This document shows, one piece after another, positions 16,709 to 23,594 of a stretch of DNA of 33,741 nucleotides. The DNA is taken from positions 1 to 33,741 of the forward strand of contig JANYGO010000045.1 in the NCBI GenBank assembly GCA_025362325.1, read 5' to 3'. The stretch comes from Cyanobacteriota bacterium (lineage in GTDB: Bacteria > Cyanobacteriota > Cyanobacteriia > Cyanobacteriales > Microcoleaceae). The notes below the pieces were generated by a model. The model was given only the letters and a program-made list of their open reading frames with translations. It had not been told where the DNA came from and ran no database searches. The first letter of the stretch is position 1. Each line of letters starts with the position of its first letter. The position numbers and the translations under genes were made by a program.

Positions 16709-17659
16709 ATGACCACAAAAATTATCGGCACAATCACCACCTACCCAGGCATGAACCAAAGCGACTGGCTGTGGCAACAAACCCCTCACAACTTCGGCAA
16801 ATGGGGCAACATTCAAATGCTAGGAAATCACGCAGAACCCGACTTTTTACTCATGTATCAATTCGACTTTCCCAAACCGCCCAAACAGCAATCCTGGCTC
16901 GACAAAATCCGCAGTCCAAGCCCTCCAAACTCAGAAAACGACATTCGAGACAAATTGCGCGGTGTCCCCAAAGAACGCATAATCTACCTAATCAGAGAAC
17001 CGCCTTTAGCAGAAGTAATTGAGATTACCAAAGCCAACTACGAACAAGCAAAACTTTATTGCGGTTACGTTTCCGGGCCCGACGATTTTGCACCCAACCC
17101 CGATTATATGCCCGCGATTTGGTATCACTCTAACTCATTTCGAGAACTCAACGAAATGCCGCCACCGCCGAAAAGTAAATTCTGTTCTTGGATAACTTCG
17201 GGCGTTAGCCGCACAATCAATCATCGGCGCAGATTAGACTTTATCAAATTGCTGCAACAACAAGAATTAGATTTTGACCTTTACGGGCGAAACTTGCCAA
17301 CTTGGGCACAGGGAAACGGCACGATTAACAATAAATGGCACGCCCTCGCGCCTTACTATTACAATTTGGCTATTGAGAATTATGCAGAAAATGATTGGTA
17401 TGTCAGTGAAAAACTTTGGGATGCTTTGTTAGCTTGGAATTTGCCAATTTATTATGGCGGCTTGGCGGCGGATAAGTTGTTGCCTGCGGGAAGTTTTTTG
17501 CGGCTGCCAAGTTTGGATAAGAAGGGAGTAGAATTTATTAAAGAGGTGATTGCTACGCCGGATTATTGGCAGGAAGCGAGGGAGAAAATTGCTGAAGCTA
17601 GGCAAATTATTCTTCATGAATTGAATTTGCTCAATTGGTTGTCTAATTTTGTATCTTAG
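16709..17659 (+). CDS. GT10-like glycosyltransferase (alpha-1,3-fucosyltransferase family)
   Basis: A 316-residue protein carrying the signature of family 10. The block near residues 217-251 (YYYNLAIENYAENDWYVSEK, LWDALLAWNLPIYYGG) matches the family's FxLxFENS...DYxTEKLxxAL...PVYxG region, the GDP-fucose site in bacterial and animal enzymes. DLYGRNL (about 190) and a run of basic residues before it (RTINHRRRLDF) are also family-like. Known members add fucose in alpha-1,3/1,4 linkage to GlcNAc or glucose. With the GT11 at 7306 it gives the cluster two fucosyltransferase-type enzymes, though no GDP-fucose pathway gene is in this window. It lies between two palindromic elements. Confidence 0.82.
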   Translation: MTTKIIGTITTYPGMNQSDWLWQQTPHNFGKWGNIQMLGNHAEPDFLLMYQFDFPKPPKQQSWLDKIRSPSPPNSENDIRDKLRGVPKERIIYLIREPPLAEVIEITKANYEQAKLYCGYVSGPDDFAPNPDYMPAIWYHSNSFRELNEMPPPPKSKFCSWITSGVSRTINHRRRLDFIKLLQQQELDFDLYGRNLPTWAQGNGTINNKWHALAPYYYNLAIENYAENDWYVSEKLWDALLAWNLPIYYGGLAADKLLPAGSFLRLPSLDKKGVEFIKEVIATPDYWQEAREKIAEARQIILHELNLLNWLSNFVS

Positions 17660-17670
17660 GAAATAGCTTG

Positions 17671-17733
17671 GTAGGGGCGGGTTTATGTGAATTGTTTGTG
17701 GGAATTATAGATGGTTGGTGAACCCGCCCCTAC
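17671..17733. repeat. 63-bp element with 13-bp perfect inverted ends
   Basis: GTAGGGGCGGGTT (17671-17683) and its exact inverse 17721-17733 flank an A/T-rich centre. It starts 12 bases after the GT10 stop. The GC-rich stem could stop transcription or protect the 3' end, but there is no U-tract. Its sequence differs from the GGACTTCAGTCC family. Confidence 0.8.
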
Positions 17734-17774
17734 AGATATCACGGTTAATTTACTGGATTTGATATTAAATATGT

Positions 17775-18749
17775 ATGAATGGAATTTGCACGCTAGCTAA
17801 TGATACGGTTTCCCATCAATTAATTGCTTTACTTAACAGTATTGAAGTGATTTTAGGTTCAAATATTCCTGTTTGTATTTATCCTTTTGATGAGCAAATC
17901 CATCAAATTAAAGCTGAAATAGCTCGGCGTCCCAATGTTTTTATGTATGAAGATATGGCCTCAATCCAGCGATGGGATAAATTCATGGAATCAGCCGCAC
18001 CCGATCGCTTGAATCGTAAAAAATTCCGGCTTTACGGGGCGCACCGCCGTTTTTGTGCTTTCGATGGGCCTTTTGAAAATTTTATCTACATGGATGCTGA
18101 TACTTTGGTGATGAATTCCCTTGATGCGGTTTTTCAGCAGTTAGAGGAATCGGATTTTGTGGTTTATGATTTCCAATTTACTGATCCAACTAAAGTATAC
18201 AATATTCAATCGCCAAAACTCATCAAAGTCTTTGAGCAAAATCGGATCGACTCAGAAATATTTTGTTCGGGATTTTACGGCAGCAAGCAAGGATTATTTG
18301 ACCAAAATACTAGGGAATGGCTGGTAGCTCAACTGCAATCGGGCGAGGCGGAAATTCTCTATGCAGGTGCGGGAGAACAGCCGTTGCTCAATTATATGGT
18401 GATGAAAACGGGGATGAATAGCTATAATTTTGCTTATAGCCTCGCGGATGGCAAAAAAACTGGTTGCAGCGTCACTTCCCCACATTTTCAAATGCGAGAT
18501 AACATTTTGTACGATAAGGGAAATCGCCTGACTTACATTCATTATATTGGAGTGCAGCCGGATTTAATTCGGAGGGTTTGTGCGGGGGAAAATATTGAGT
18601 TTCCCTATCGCGATTTGTTTCTGCACTATCGCTATCTGCGGGAACCGTCCAAGCGACCGATTTTTACGGAACCGCTAAAGTCTTATGCTGATATTTCTTC
18701 GCTTAATTTGCTACAAAGAGTGTTGAGAAGGTTGAGGATACATTTATGA
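17775..18749 (+). CDS. GT8-like protein, first of three tandem paralogues
   Basis: A 324-residue protein that I believe belongs to the cyanobacterial family named after Npun_R2821/Npun_R2823. It has the GT-A pattern: N-terminal GICTLANDTVSHQLIALLNS, DxD as DAD at 107-109 (FIYMDADTLVM), FCSGFYGSK, GEQPLLNYM and a late LTYIHYIG histidine. This order is that of GT8 enzymes, so a nucleotide-sugar transferase is likely, but no member's activity is known to me. The C-terminal YRDLFLHYRYLREP is shared by all three paralogues here in slightly varied form. The next gene's ATG overlaps its TGA (ATGA), so the two are translationally coupled. Confidence 0.8.
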   Translation: MNGICTLANDTVSHQLIALLNSIEVILGSNIPVCIYPFDEQIHQIKAEIARRPNVFMYEDMASIQRWDKFMESAAPDRLNRKKFRLYGAHRRFCAFDGPFENFIYMDADTLVMNSLDAVFQQLEESDFVVYDFQFTDPTKVYNIQSPKLIKVFEQNRIDSEIFCSGFYGSKQGLFDQNTREWLVAQLQSGEAEILYAGAGEQPLLNYMVMKTGMNSYNFAYSLADGKKTGCSVTSPHFQMRDNILYDKGNRLTYIHYIGVQPDLIRRVCAGENIEFPYRDLFLHYRYLREPSKRPIFTEPLKSYADISSLNLLQRVLRRLRIHL

Positions 18750-19612
18750 ATCGCGGTATTTATATTGTTGCTAATGATAAAGTGATCGAAAGTGCGATCG
18801 CCCTTGCATCCAGCATACGTCTGTATAATTGTCAAGTACCAATTTTTTTAATCCCGTTTGACGACAATTATCAGCAAGTCGCAGCCGCACTCAGCAGCCT
18901 CTACGGGGTGCAATTGTTCCCAAATCTGGGGTTTGTCGAACAGTTTACCAGAGAAATTGGCCAAACGTTCGATCGCACTTTTCTAGCCCTTCCCAACAAA
19001 ATGCGGAAACTCTGCGCCTGGTTTGGCCCCCTCGACGAATTTCTGTACATCGATACAGACATCATCGTTTTTGAAGACATCGCAGCCAACCTCAACAAAC
19101 TCTCAGAAGTAGACTTTTTTTGCTGCGACTATCACCACCTCAGCGAAAAACTGCGAAATATATTTTCACCTGTTGTAAAAGAACAAAATATCTTTAGCGA
19201 CTCACAGCTTCAAGATGTATTCAACAGCGGTTTTTGGGCTTCCAGAAAAGGAACGATTACAGAATCGCAAATGTATGAAACTTTGCGAGAATGTTCCCAA
19301 CATCGAGAATATTTTGACTTTACTCAAAATGTTACCGACCAACCTATACTCAATTATATGATTCTCAAGTTAATTTCCAAGCGCTGCAATCTTGTTAAAA
19401 GTTCAGCAGCAGAACCTGGAAGCTGGGCTGGTTCTCAACATTTTGAAGAAATAGATTATGTGCTTTATGACAACGGCAAAAGGTTAAAATATATTCACTG
19501 GGCTGGGATACCAATTAAATCGGGTAGTCCTTATTGGAAACTTTGGCAACATTATCGTTATTTGCCTGAGGAAAAACCTAATTTAATCCAAAGATTATTT
19601 CGATATTTGTAG
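18746..19612 (+). CDS. GT8-like protein, second of three tandem paralogues
   Basis: A 288-residue paralogue of the previous protein: GIYIVANDKVIESAIALASS at the N-terminus, DTD at 103-105 (FLYIDTDIIVF), FNSGFWASR, TDQPILNYM and LKYIHWAG. It starts within the previous stop (18746-18749). It is the most diverged of the three, with a shorter C-terminus ending LWQHYRYLPEE. Its TAG stop is formed by the first bases of the palindrome array (ATTTG-TAG-GGTG), and the last codons CGATATTTG are repeated inside that array. Sugar-transfer role inferred from fold and context. Confidence 0.8.
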   Translation: MNRGIYIVANDKVIESAIALASSIRLYNCQVPIFLIPFDDNYQQVAAALSSLYGVQLFPNLGFVEQFTREIGQTFDRTFLALPNKMRKLCAWFGPLDEFLYIDTDIIVFEDIAANLNKLSEVDFFCCDYHHLSEKLRNIFSPVVKEQNIFSDSQLQDVFNSGFWASRKGTITESQMYETLRECSQHREYFDFTQNVTDQPILNYMILKLISKRCNLVKSSAAEPGSWAGSQHFEEIDYVLYDNGKRLKYIHWAGIPIKSGSPYWKLWQHYRYLPEEKPNLIQRLFRYL

Positions 19613-19618
19613 GGTGTG

Positions 19619-19647
19619 TTGGGCGCTGTTTAAATATTCGATATAAT
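19619..19647 (+). promoter_or_regulatory. Promoter-like TTGGGC-17-TATAAT in repeat copy 1
   Basis: TTGGGC at 19619-19624 and a perfect TATAAT at 19642-19647 are separated by 17 bases, facing the gene at 19862. The -35 matches TTGACA at only three positions. Identical spacing recurs in copies 2 and 3. Confidence 0.4.
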
Positions 19648-19700
19648 CCGAGATTATTCGCCAGCGCCCAACGCACCTGACGCGATATTTGTAGGGTGTG

Positions 19701-19729
19701 TTGGGCGCTGTTTGAATATTTGATATAAT
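19701..19729 (+). promoter_or_regulatory. Promoter-like TTGGGC-17-TATAAT in repeat copy 2
   Basis: TTGGGC at 19701-19706, TATAAT at 19724-19729, spacing 17 bases, same orientation as the downstream fused glycosyltransferase gene. Confidence 0.4.
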
Positions 19730-19776
19730 GCGAGATGATTCAGCAGCGCCCAAACCTGACGCAATGATTGGGTGCG

Positions 19777-19805
19777 TTGGGCGCTATATTGATATTCGAT
19801 ATAAT
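19777..19805 (+). promoter_or_regulatory. Promoter-like TTGGGC-17-TATAAT in repeat copy 3
   Basis: TTGGGC at 19777-19782, TATAAT at 19800-19805, spacing 17 bases. This is the copy nearest the start codon at 19862, giving a leader of about 50 bases that ends in a T-rich stretch. Confidence 0.4.
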
Positions 19806-19861
19806 GCGAGATTATTCGCAAGCGCCCAACACACCCTACGAGATGTTTTTTTAAATAAGAT

Positions 19862-21775
19862 ATGACTGATGGCATTTATATTCTGGGAAACGATGTGGTT
19901 TTTGACCACTTAGTCGCTTTATTGAACAGTCTCGAAGTCAACGGGGCGAAAAATATTCCTGTTTGCATCATTCCCTATGATGATAACTTGCAAAAAGTGC
20001 GAGTAGAAATTGCCTCGCGAACCAATGTCACCCTGTTTGAAAATACCGATTCCATCGATTTCTGGGAAGACTTCGCGACTCAAGCTTGGACATCTCACCA
20101 AAAAGCTCAAAAAGTTTGCCAAGCAAAAGGTTGGCAGCCAGTTCGCTGTTTGGGAATGCACCGAAAATTTTGCTGTTTTGACGGCTATTTTGACAAGTTT
20201 GTCTATTTTGATGCGGACACTCTGTCAATGGGTTCTCTCGATTACATCTATCAAAAACTAGATCAATTTGATTGGGTAGCCAACGATTTTCAATACAAAT
20301 CAGACTTCAATTATGTGTTTGATTTATCATCGCAAAAACTCGCTGAAATTTTAAATGTTGAACGACTAGACTCTCTGATTTTTTGTGCCGGTTGGTTTGC
20401 TTCAAAAAAAAATATCTTAAATCGCCATAACTCAGCCGAACTCTTAAACAAATTGACTTCAGGAGAAGCAGAAATTATGTCATGGCGGGGAGCAGACCAA
20501 CCTTTATTTAACTATTTAGTCGCCCGCAGCCCTATCTCTTTTTATAACTTTGCTTATCATCAACCTGCAGGGGTAACGGGCAATCATTGGTCTTCTCAAT
20601 TTGATGTGATAGACTATGTTCTGTACGACAAAGGACGGCGGCTGACTTATTTGCACTACATGAGTATTGCGGCGGCAAAGTTTACTCGATTGTGTGCTGG
20701 CGAAGATGTTGATATTCCCTACCGAGACGTATTTCTGCACTACCGCTATTTGCATTCGCCGGAAACACGGCCAAAACTCGCGCCTCCAAATTTGCTGGTT
20801 TCCTTGCAGAGATATCTCCCAAGTTTTGTTAGCCAAAAATATACTAATCTCAAGCATAAATTGGGGACTCAAAATATGAATATTTTGGCGAAAGCTTACA
20901 GAAAAATCCGCAGTTTAAAATTAGAACAAAAAATTTACCAAGAGTATTGTAAAATTGTGATGGATGGGTTGACAACCCCCGCAGGCGTTCGCTTGATTTC
21001 AATTCGCCGCCAGTCTCTTCCTCACCAAAGTAAAATATCTCTGGCGATTACGCATTTTAATCGTTCTAATTTGGTTGTAGGTGCATTGCGAAATGTTTTG
21101 CAGGACGATCGCATCAATGATATCGTTATCTACGACGACTGCTCTTCACCTGACGAATTTTCTAGGATGCAAGCAAATATAGAAAGTTTGTCGCCCAAGA
21201 TTACTATCCGCAGGGGCACAAAAAATTTGGGTGCGTACCAGAGTAAAGTTATGGCTATTTCCCACTGCAAAAATGAGTGGGCTATTATCCTTGACTCCGA
21301 TAACGCACTCAGCAGAACCTATGTCGATCGACTTTACCAGATGTCGGCATGGAATTCGCAACTAATTTACTGTCCGACATCCGCAAGTCCCTATTTTAAT
21401 TTTAAACTATTTTCGGAGGAACAAATCAACATCGAGCGAGCGCGAGAACTAATACTCAAGCATCCTCATCCTAAATTGTTCCGCAATTTTATCAACGATG
21501 GTAACTATTTCGTCAATGTACAAAAATATATCGAATGTGCCGAGGAAAATCAAGATATTTGCGTCCAAGCTGCCGATGTGGCCGCTTTTAATTATTTGTG
21601 GTTGAAAAGTGGCAGAAGCTTGTACGCTGTGAGTGATTTAAGTTATTATCACAGACAACATTCAGGCAGTTATTGGCTGAGTACAATGACGACTTCTAAG
21701 AAAGTTATGAATGAGATTATCGACGCCATTGCCAATCCAAAAAACTGCGATTTTCCTACAAATAAAAATTCCTAA
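19862..21775 (+). CDS. Two-domain glycosyltransferase: GT8-like domain fused to GT2 domain
   Basis: A 637-residue protein. Residues 1-330 are the third tandem paralogue: GIYILGNDVVFDHLVALLNS, DAD at 117-119 (FVYFDADTLSM), FCAGWFASK, ADQPLFNYLV, LTYLHYMS, YRDVFLHYRYLHSP. A basic linker of about 60 residues follows. From residue ~390 a GT-A family 2 domain begins (KISLAITHFNRSNLVVGAL), with IYDDCSS (UDP-binding acidic pair), NLGAYQSKV and the DxD-type ILDSDNA near 477. Two active sites on one chain suggest two successive sugar additions. Its stop overlaps the stop of the convergent epimerase by two bases. The tandem palindrome array upstream may give it its own transcription start. Confidence 0.88.
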   Translation: MTDGIYILGNDVVFDHLVALLNSLEVNGAKNIPVCIIPYDDNLQKVRVEIASRTNVTLFENTDSIDFWEDFATQAWTSHQKAQKVCQAKGWQPVRCLGMHRKFCCFDGYFDKFVYFDADTLSMGSLDYIYQKLDQFDWVANDFQYKSDFNYVFDLSSQKLAEILNVERLDSLIFCAGWFASKKNILNRHNSAELLNKLTSGEAEIMSWRGADQPLFNYLVARSPISFYNFAYHQPAGVTGNHWSSQFDVIDYVLYDKGRRLTYLHYMSIAAAKFTRLCAGEDVDIPYRDVFLHYRYLHSPETRPKLAPPNLLVSLQRYLPSFVSQKYTNLKHKLGTQNMNILAKAYRKIRSLKLEQKIYQEYCKIVMDGLTTPAGVRLISIRRQSLPHQSKISLAITHFNRSNLVVGALRNVLQDDRINDIVIYDDCSSPDEFSRMQANIESLSPKITIRRGTKNLGAYQSKVMAISHCKNEWAIILDSDNALSRTYVDRLYQMSAWNSQLIYCPTSASPYFNFKLFSEEQINIERARELILKHPHPKLFRNFINDGNYFVNVQKYIECAEENQDICVQAADVAAFNYLWLKSGRSLYAVSDLSYYHRQHSGSYWLSTMTTSKKVMNEIIDAIANPKNCDFPTNKNS

Positions 21776-22722
21776 CTGTACAAAGATTGAATCCACTCCC
21801 ATTCGCGCCTTAAACCTTGTTCTAAAGCAATTTGCGGCTGATAACCTAAGATTTGCTGGGCTTTAGAGACATCGGCGCTAGTGTGGCGCGCGTCTCCCCT
21901 GGCAGCTTCGGTAAAATTAATCCGAATTGGTCGATCGACAATCCTCTCTATTGTATCAACAACTTCCTTCAAAACTACCCGACTGCCGCCACCAATATTA
22001 AAAACTTCCCCCGCCGCTTCGGCAACCTCAGCCGCCGCTAGATTTGCCGCCACGCAATCGCTGATAAACGTAAAATCGCGCGTTTGCAATCCGTCGCCAA
22101 AAATTGAAATCGCCTCGTCAAACAAAATCGCCTTAAAAAACTTGTGAAAAGCCATATCGGGGCGCTGTCTCGGCCCGTAAACGGTAAAATAGCGCAGCGA
22201 AGTAGTCGGAATACCAAAATTTTTGTAATAAAGTCCGCACAAACGTTCGCCCGCTAACTTCGTAATTCCGTAGGGAGAAACAGGCTGCGGACAAGCATTT
22301 TCACTCGTGGGGAAAGCTTCAGCATTGCCGTAAATTGAAGACGAAGAAGCATACACAAATTTTTTCAAGTTTGGCGCATCTTTTGCCGCTTCTAACAATA
22401 CTTGGGTGGCGTTAATATTGCGTTCCGTATAACTGCGGAAACCGTCTCCCCAACTGGCGCGGACTCCCGCTTGCGCTGCCTGATGAAAAATTACCTCTGC
22501 ATCCGATAAAAGCACTCCCCAATTCAATGATAGGATATCACCCTCAATCAAGTCAAAACCGGGATGTTTTTCTAAGTGTGCAATATTCTTTCGCTTCAAA
22601 GCCGGATCGTAGTAATCGTTGAACTCGTCAACGCCTATTACCTTTTCCCCTCGATTTAACAGAGTTTCTACTAGATTGGAACCAATAAATCCTGCTGCAC
22701 CCGTAACAATAAAATTACCCAT
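21772..22722 (-). CDS. NAD-dependent nucleotide-sugar epimerase (UDP-glucuronate/UDP-glucose 4-epimerase type)
   Basis: A 316-residue extended short-chain dehydrogenase. NAD motif TGAAGFIG is at residues 7-14; SSSSIYG (126-132) and YGITK (151-155) carry the catalytic Ser/Tyr/Lys. QAAQAGVRASWG is typical of the UDP-glucuronic acid 4-epimerase branch, and RYFTVYGPRQRPDMA of the wider GalE-like group. It would supply UDP-galacturonate or UDP-galactose to the transferases that converge on it tail to tail. The stops of this gene and of the fused transferase overlap (21772-21775), so no terminator fits between them. Exact substrate uncertain. Confidence 0.9.
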   Translation of the reverse strand: MGNFIVTGAAGFIGSNLVETLLNRGEKVIGVDEFNDYYDPALKRKNIAHLEKHPGFDLIEGDILSLNWGVLLSDAEVIFHQAAQAGVRASWGDGFRSYTERNINATQVLLEAAKDAPNLKKFVYASSSSIYGNAEAFPTSENACPQPVSPYGITKLAGERLCGLYYKNFGIPTTSLRYFTVYGPRQRPDMAFHKFFKAILFDEAISIFGDGLQTRDFTFISDCVAANLAAAEVAEAAGEVFNIGGGSRVVLKEVVDTIERIVDRPIRINFTEAARGDARHTSADVSKAQQILGYQPQIALEQGLRREWEWIQSLYS

Positions 22723-22789
22723 TCGATTTGATATTTAAGATTTGATATTTGGATTTATCTAGAGAAATTATTGCCTAAGTTGTGAGTCT

Positions 22790-22834
22790 CTTCTTTCTCT
22801 GTGTTTTCTGCGCCCTCTGCGGTTCAAAAAACCT
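22790..22834 (-). repeat. Dispersed intergenic repeat (AACCGCAGAGGGCGCAGA type)
   Basis: On the minus strand this reads AACCGCAGAGGGCGCAGA followed by AAACACAGAGAAAGAAG, a sequence I recognise as recurring between genes in many filamentous cyanobacteria. It lies in the 184-bp gap upstream of the epimerase. No function known to me. Confidence 0.5.
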
Positions 22835-22852
22835 CAAATTAAGCATCGGTCT

Positions 22853-22899
22853 CTGAGAAATATCAACCCCCCTTGTTTCTCAGAAAAGAGGGTTGATAC
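22853..22899 (-). repeat. Two interleaved 9-bp inverted repeats
   Basis: TCTGAGAAA (22853-22861) pairs with 22877-22885, and TATCAACCC (22862-22870) pairs with 22891-22899. The arms alternate, so the two hairpins compete. They lie seven bases after the stop of the 124-residue gene and 131 bases before the epimerase start, on the strand both genes share. They could end or attenuate transcription. Confidence 0.65.
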
Positions 22900-22906
22900 T
22901 TAACTC

Positions 22907-23281
22907 TCATCCTTCAAAAGAATCCAGATCCAGCGCTTGGGAACCTCCGCGTTCTAGCTCGATCAAAAGCTTGCCTAGCTGAGTCCAAACCAGCCACGCC
23001 GTCAGTAGCGTCAGCGGCAGAGCTAGAGCATAAGAAAGTGATTTTGGGAAACCAAAAATCTCCATCCCCGAAGCTAAAAATATGCAAATTCCCCCGGCCA
23101 TTCCCAGAAAAGGCAACTGCAACTGTAGACCTTTTAGGTTTGACAAAGTACGACTAGAACGATTTTTAGACCAGAGTTGCACGGCTTGTTTTAGCGTTGC
23201 TTCAAAGGCTAAGCCGGAGGCCATACCTGCTAGTAATCCAGCGGTCATTAAAAAATAGGGAGGTTCTGGAAAATAATACAC
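22907..23281 (-). CDS. Small conserved membrane protein, function unknown
   Basis: A 124-residue protein with probably three membrane segments: about residues 10-26 (FLMTAGLLAGMASGLAF), 55-73 (LPFLGMAGGICIFLASGME) and 80-98 (LSYALALPLTLLTAWLVW). The N-terminus MYYFPEPPYF, with EATLKQAVQLWSKNRSSRT between the first two segments, looks like a small cyanobacterial family without known role. The start is GTG at 23281; an in-frame ATG at 23248 would remove the PEPPYF part. Transcribed toward the epimerase, with competing hairpins after the stop. Upstream lies a repeat-filled gap. Confidence 0.7.
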   Translation of the reverse strand: MYYFPEPPYFLMTAGLLAGMASGLAFEATLKQAVQLWSKNRSSRTLSNLKGLQLQLPFLGMAGGICIFLASGMEIFGFPKSLSYALALPLTLLTAWLVWTQLGKLLIELERGGSQALDLDSFEG

Positions 23282-23312
23282 GAATAATTCCTTAATTTGG
23301 GTAATTGAAAAT

Positions 23313-23414
23313 TCAGTAGTCAGTAGTCAGTAGTCATTGGTCATTAGTTAGTAGTCATTAGTCCTTAGTCCTTAGTCCTTAGTCCTTAGTCCTTAGTTAG
23401 TAGTTAGCAGTCAG
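23313..23414. repeat. Short tandem repeats CAGTAGT / TTAGTCC
   Basis: Heptamers CAGTAGT (about three) and TTAGTCC (five or more) in tandem, of the short tandemly repeated repetitive type common in filamentous cyanobacteria. An 18-base piece (23331-23348) is the exact inverse of 23566-23583 in the second block. Confidence 0.8.
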
Positions 23415-23514
23415 AAGGAAATAATTTTCGTCTCTGGTTTCTGTCTTGGGAAATCCTCGTATCCGGGACTTCCCTGTGGTAAAGAAAGGTAATTGGTAAT
23501 TAGTAATTGTGTTG

Positions 23515-23589
23515 TGACTAATGACTGATGACCAATGACTGATGACTAGGGACTAATGACTAATGACTAATGACCAATGACTAATGACC
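23515..23589. repeat. Short tandem repeats TGACTAA / TGACCAA / TGACTGA
   Basis: About ten 7-mer units of TGACTAA type with variants. The block is broadly complementary to the one at 23313-23414, so the gap could fold into a long stem. It ends six bases before the 3' end of the ABC1-like gene. Confidence 0.8.
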
Positions 23590-23594
23590 AAAAA

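Larger units (their letters stand above)
19601..19840. repeat. Three tandem copies of an approximately 80-bp palindromic element
   Basis: Copies lie at about 19601-19682, 19683-19761 and 19762-19840. Each has TTGGGCGCT on the left and AGCGCCCAA on the right, around an A/T-rich centre containing GATATAAT(C/G)CGAGAT. The outer ends of the whole array, 19609-19627 and 19821-19839, are exact 19-bp inverted copies. Copy 2 repeats the CGATATTTGTAG end of the preceding gene, so the unit was duplicated together with host sequence. It is not a CRISPR: there are no unique spacers. Confidence 0.88.
23282..23594. other. 313-bp intergenic region made largely of short tandem repeats
   Basis: Two heptamer-like repeat blocks (23313-23414 and 23515-23589) flank a middle with no recognisable feature. 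Neither strand has a credible gene. Any promoter for the 124-residue membrane protein must lie within or beside the left block. Confidence 0.65.

Noticed and set aside
19601-19840. CRISPR-like array
   Set aside because: Three tandem copies of a complete palindrome without unique spacers and no cas genes nearby.
22853-22899. H-type RNA pseudoknot
   Set aside because: The first loop would have zero bases and would need to cross a 9-bp stem, so both stems cannot form fully together; alternating hairpins are more likely.
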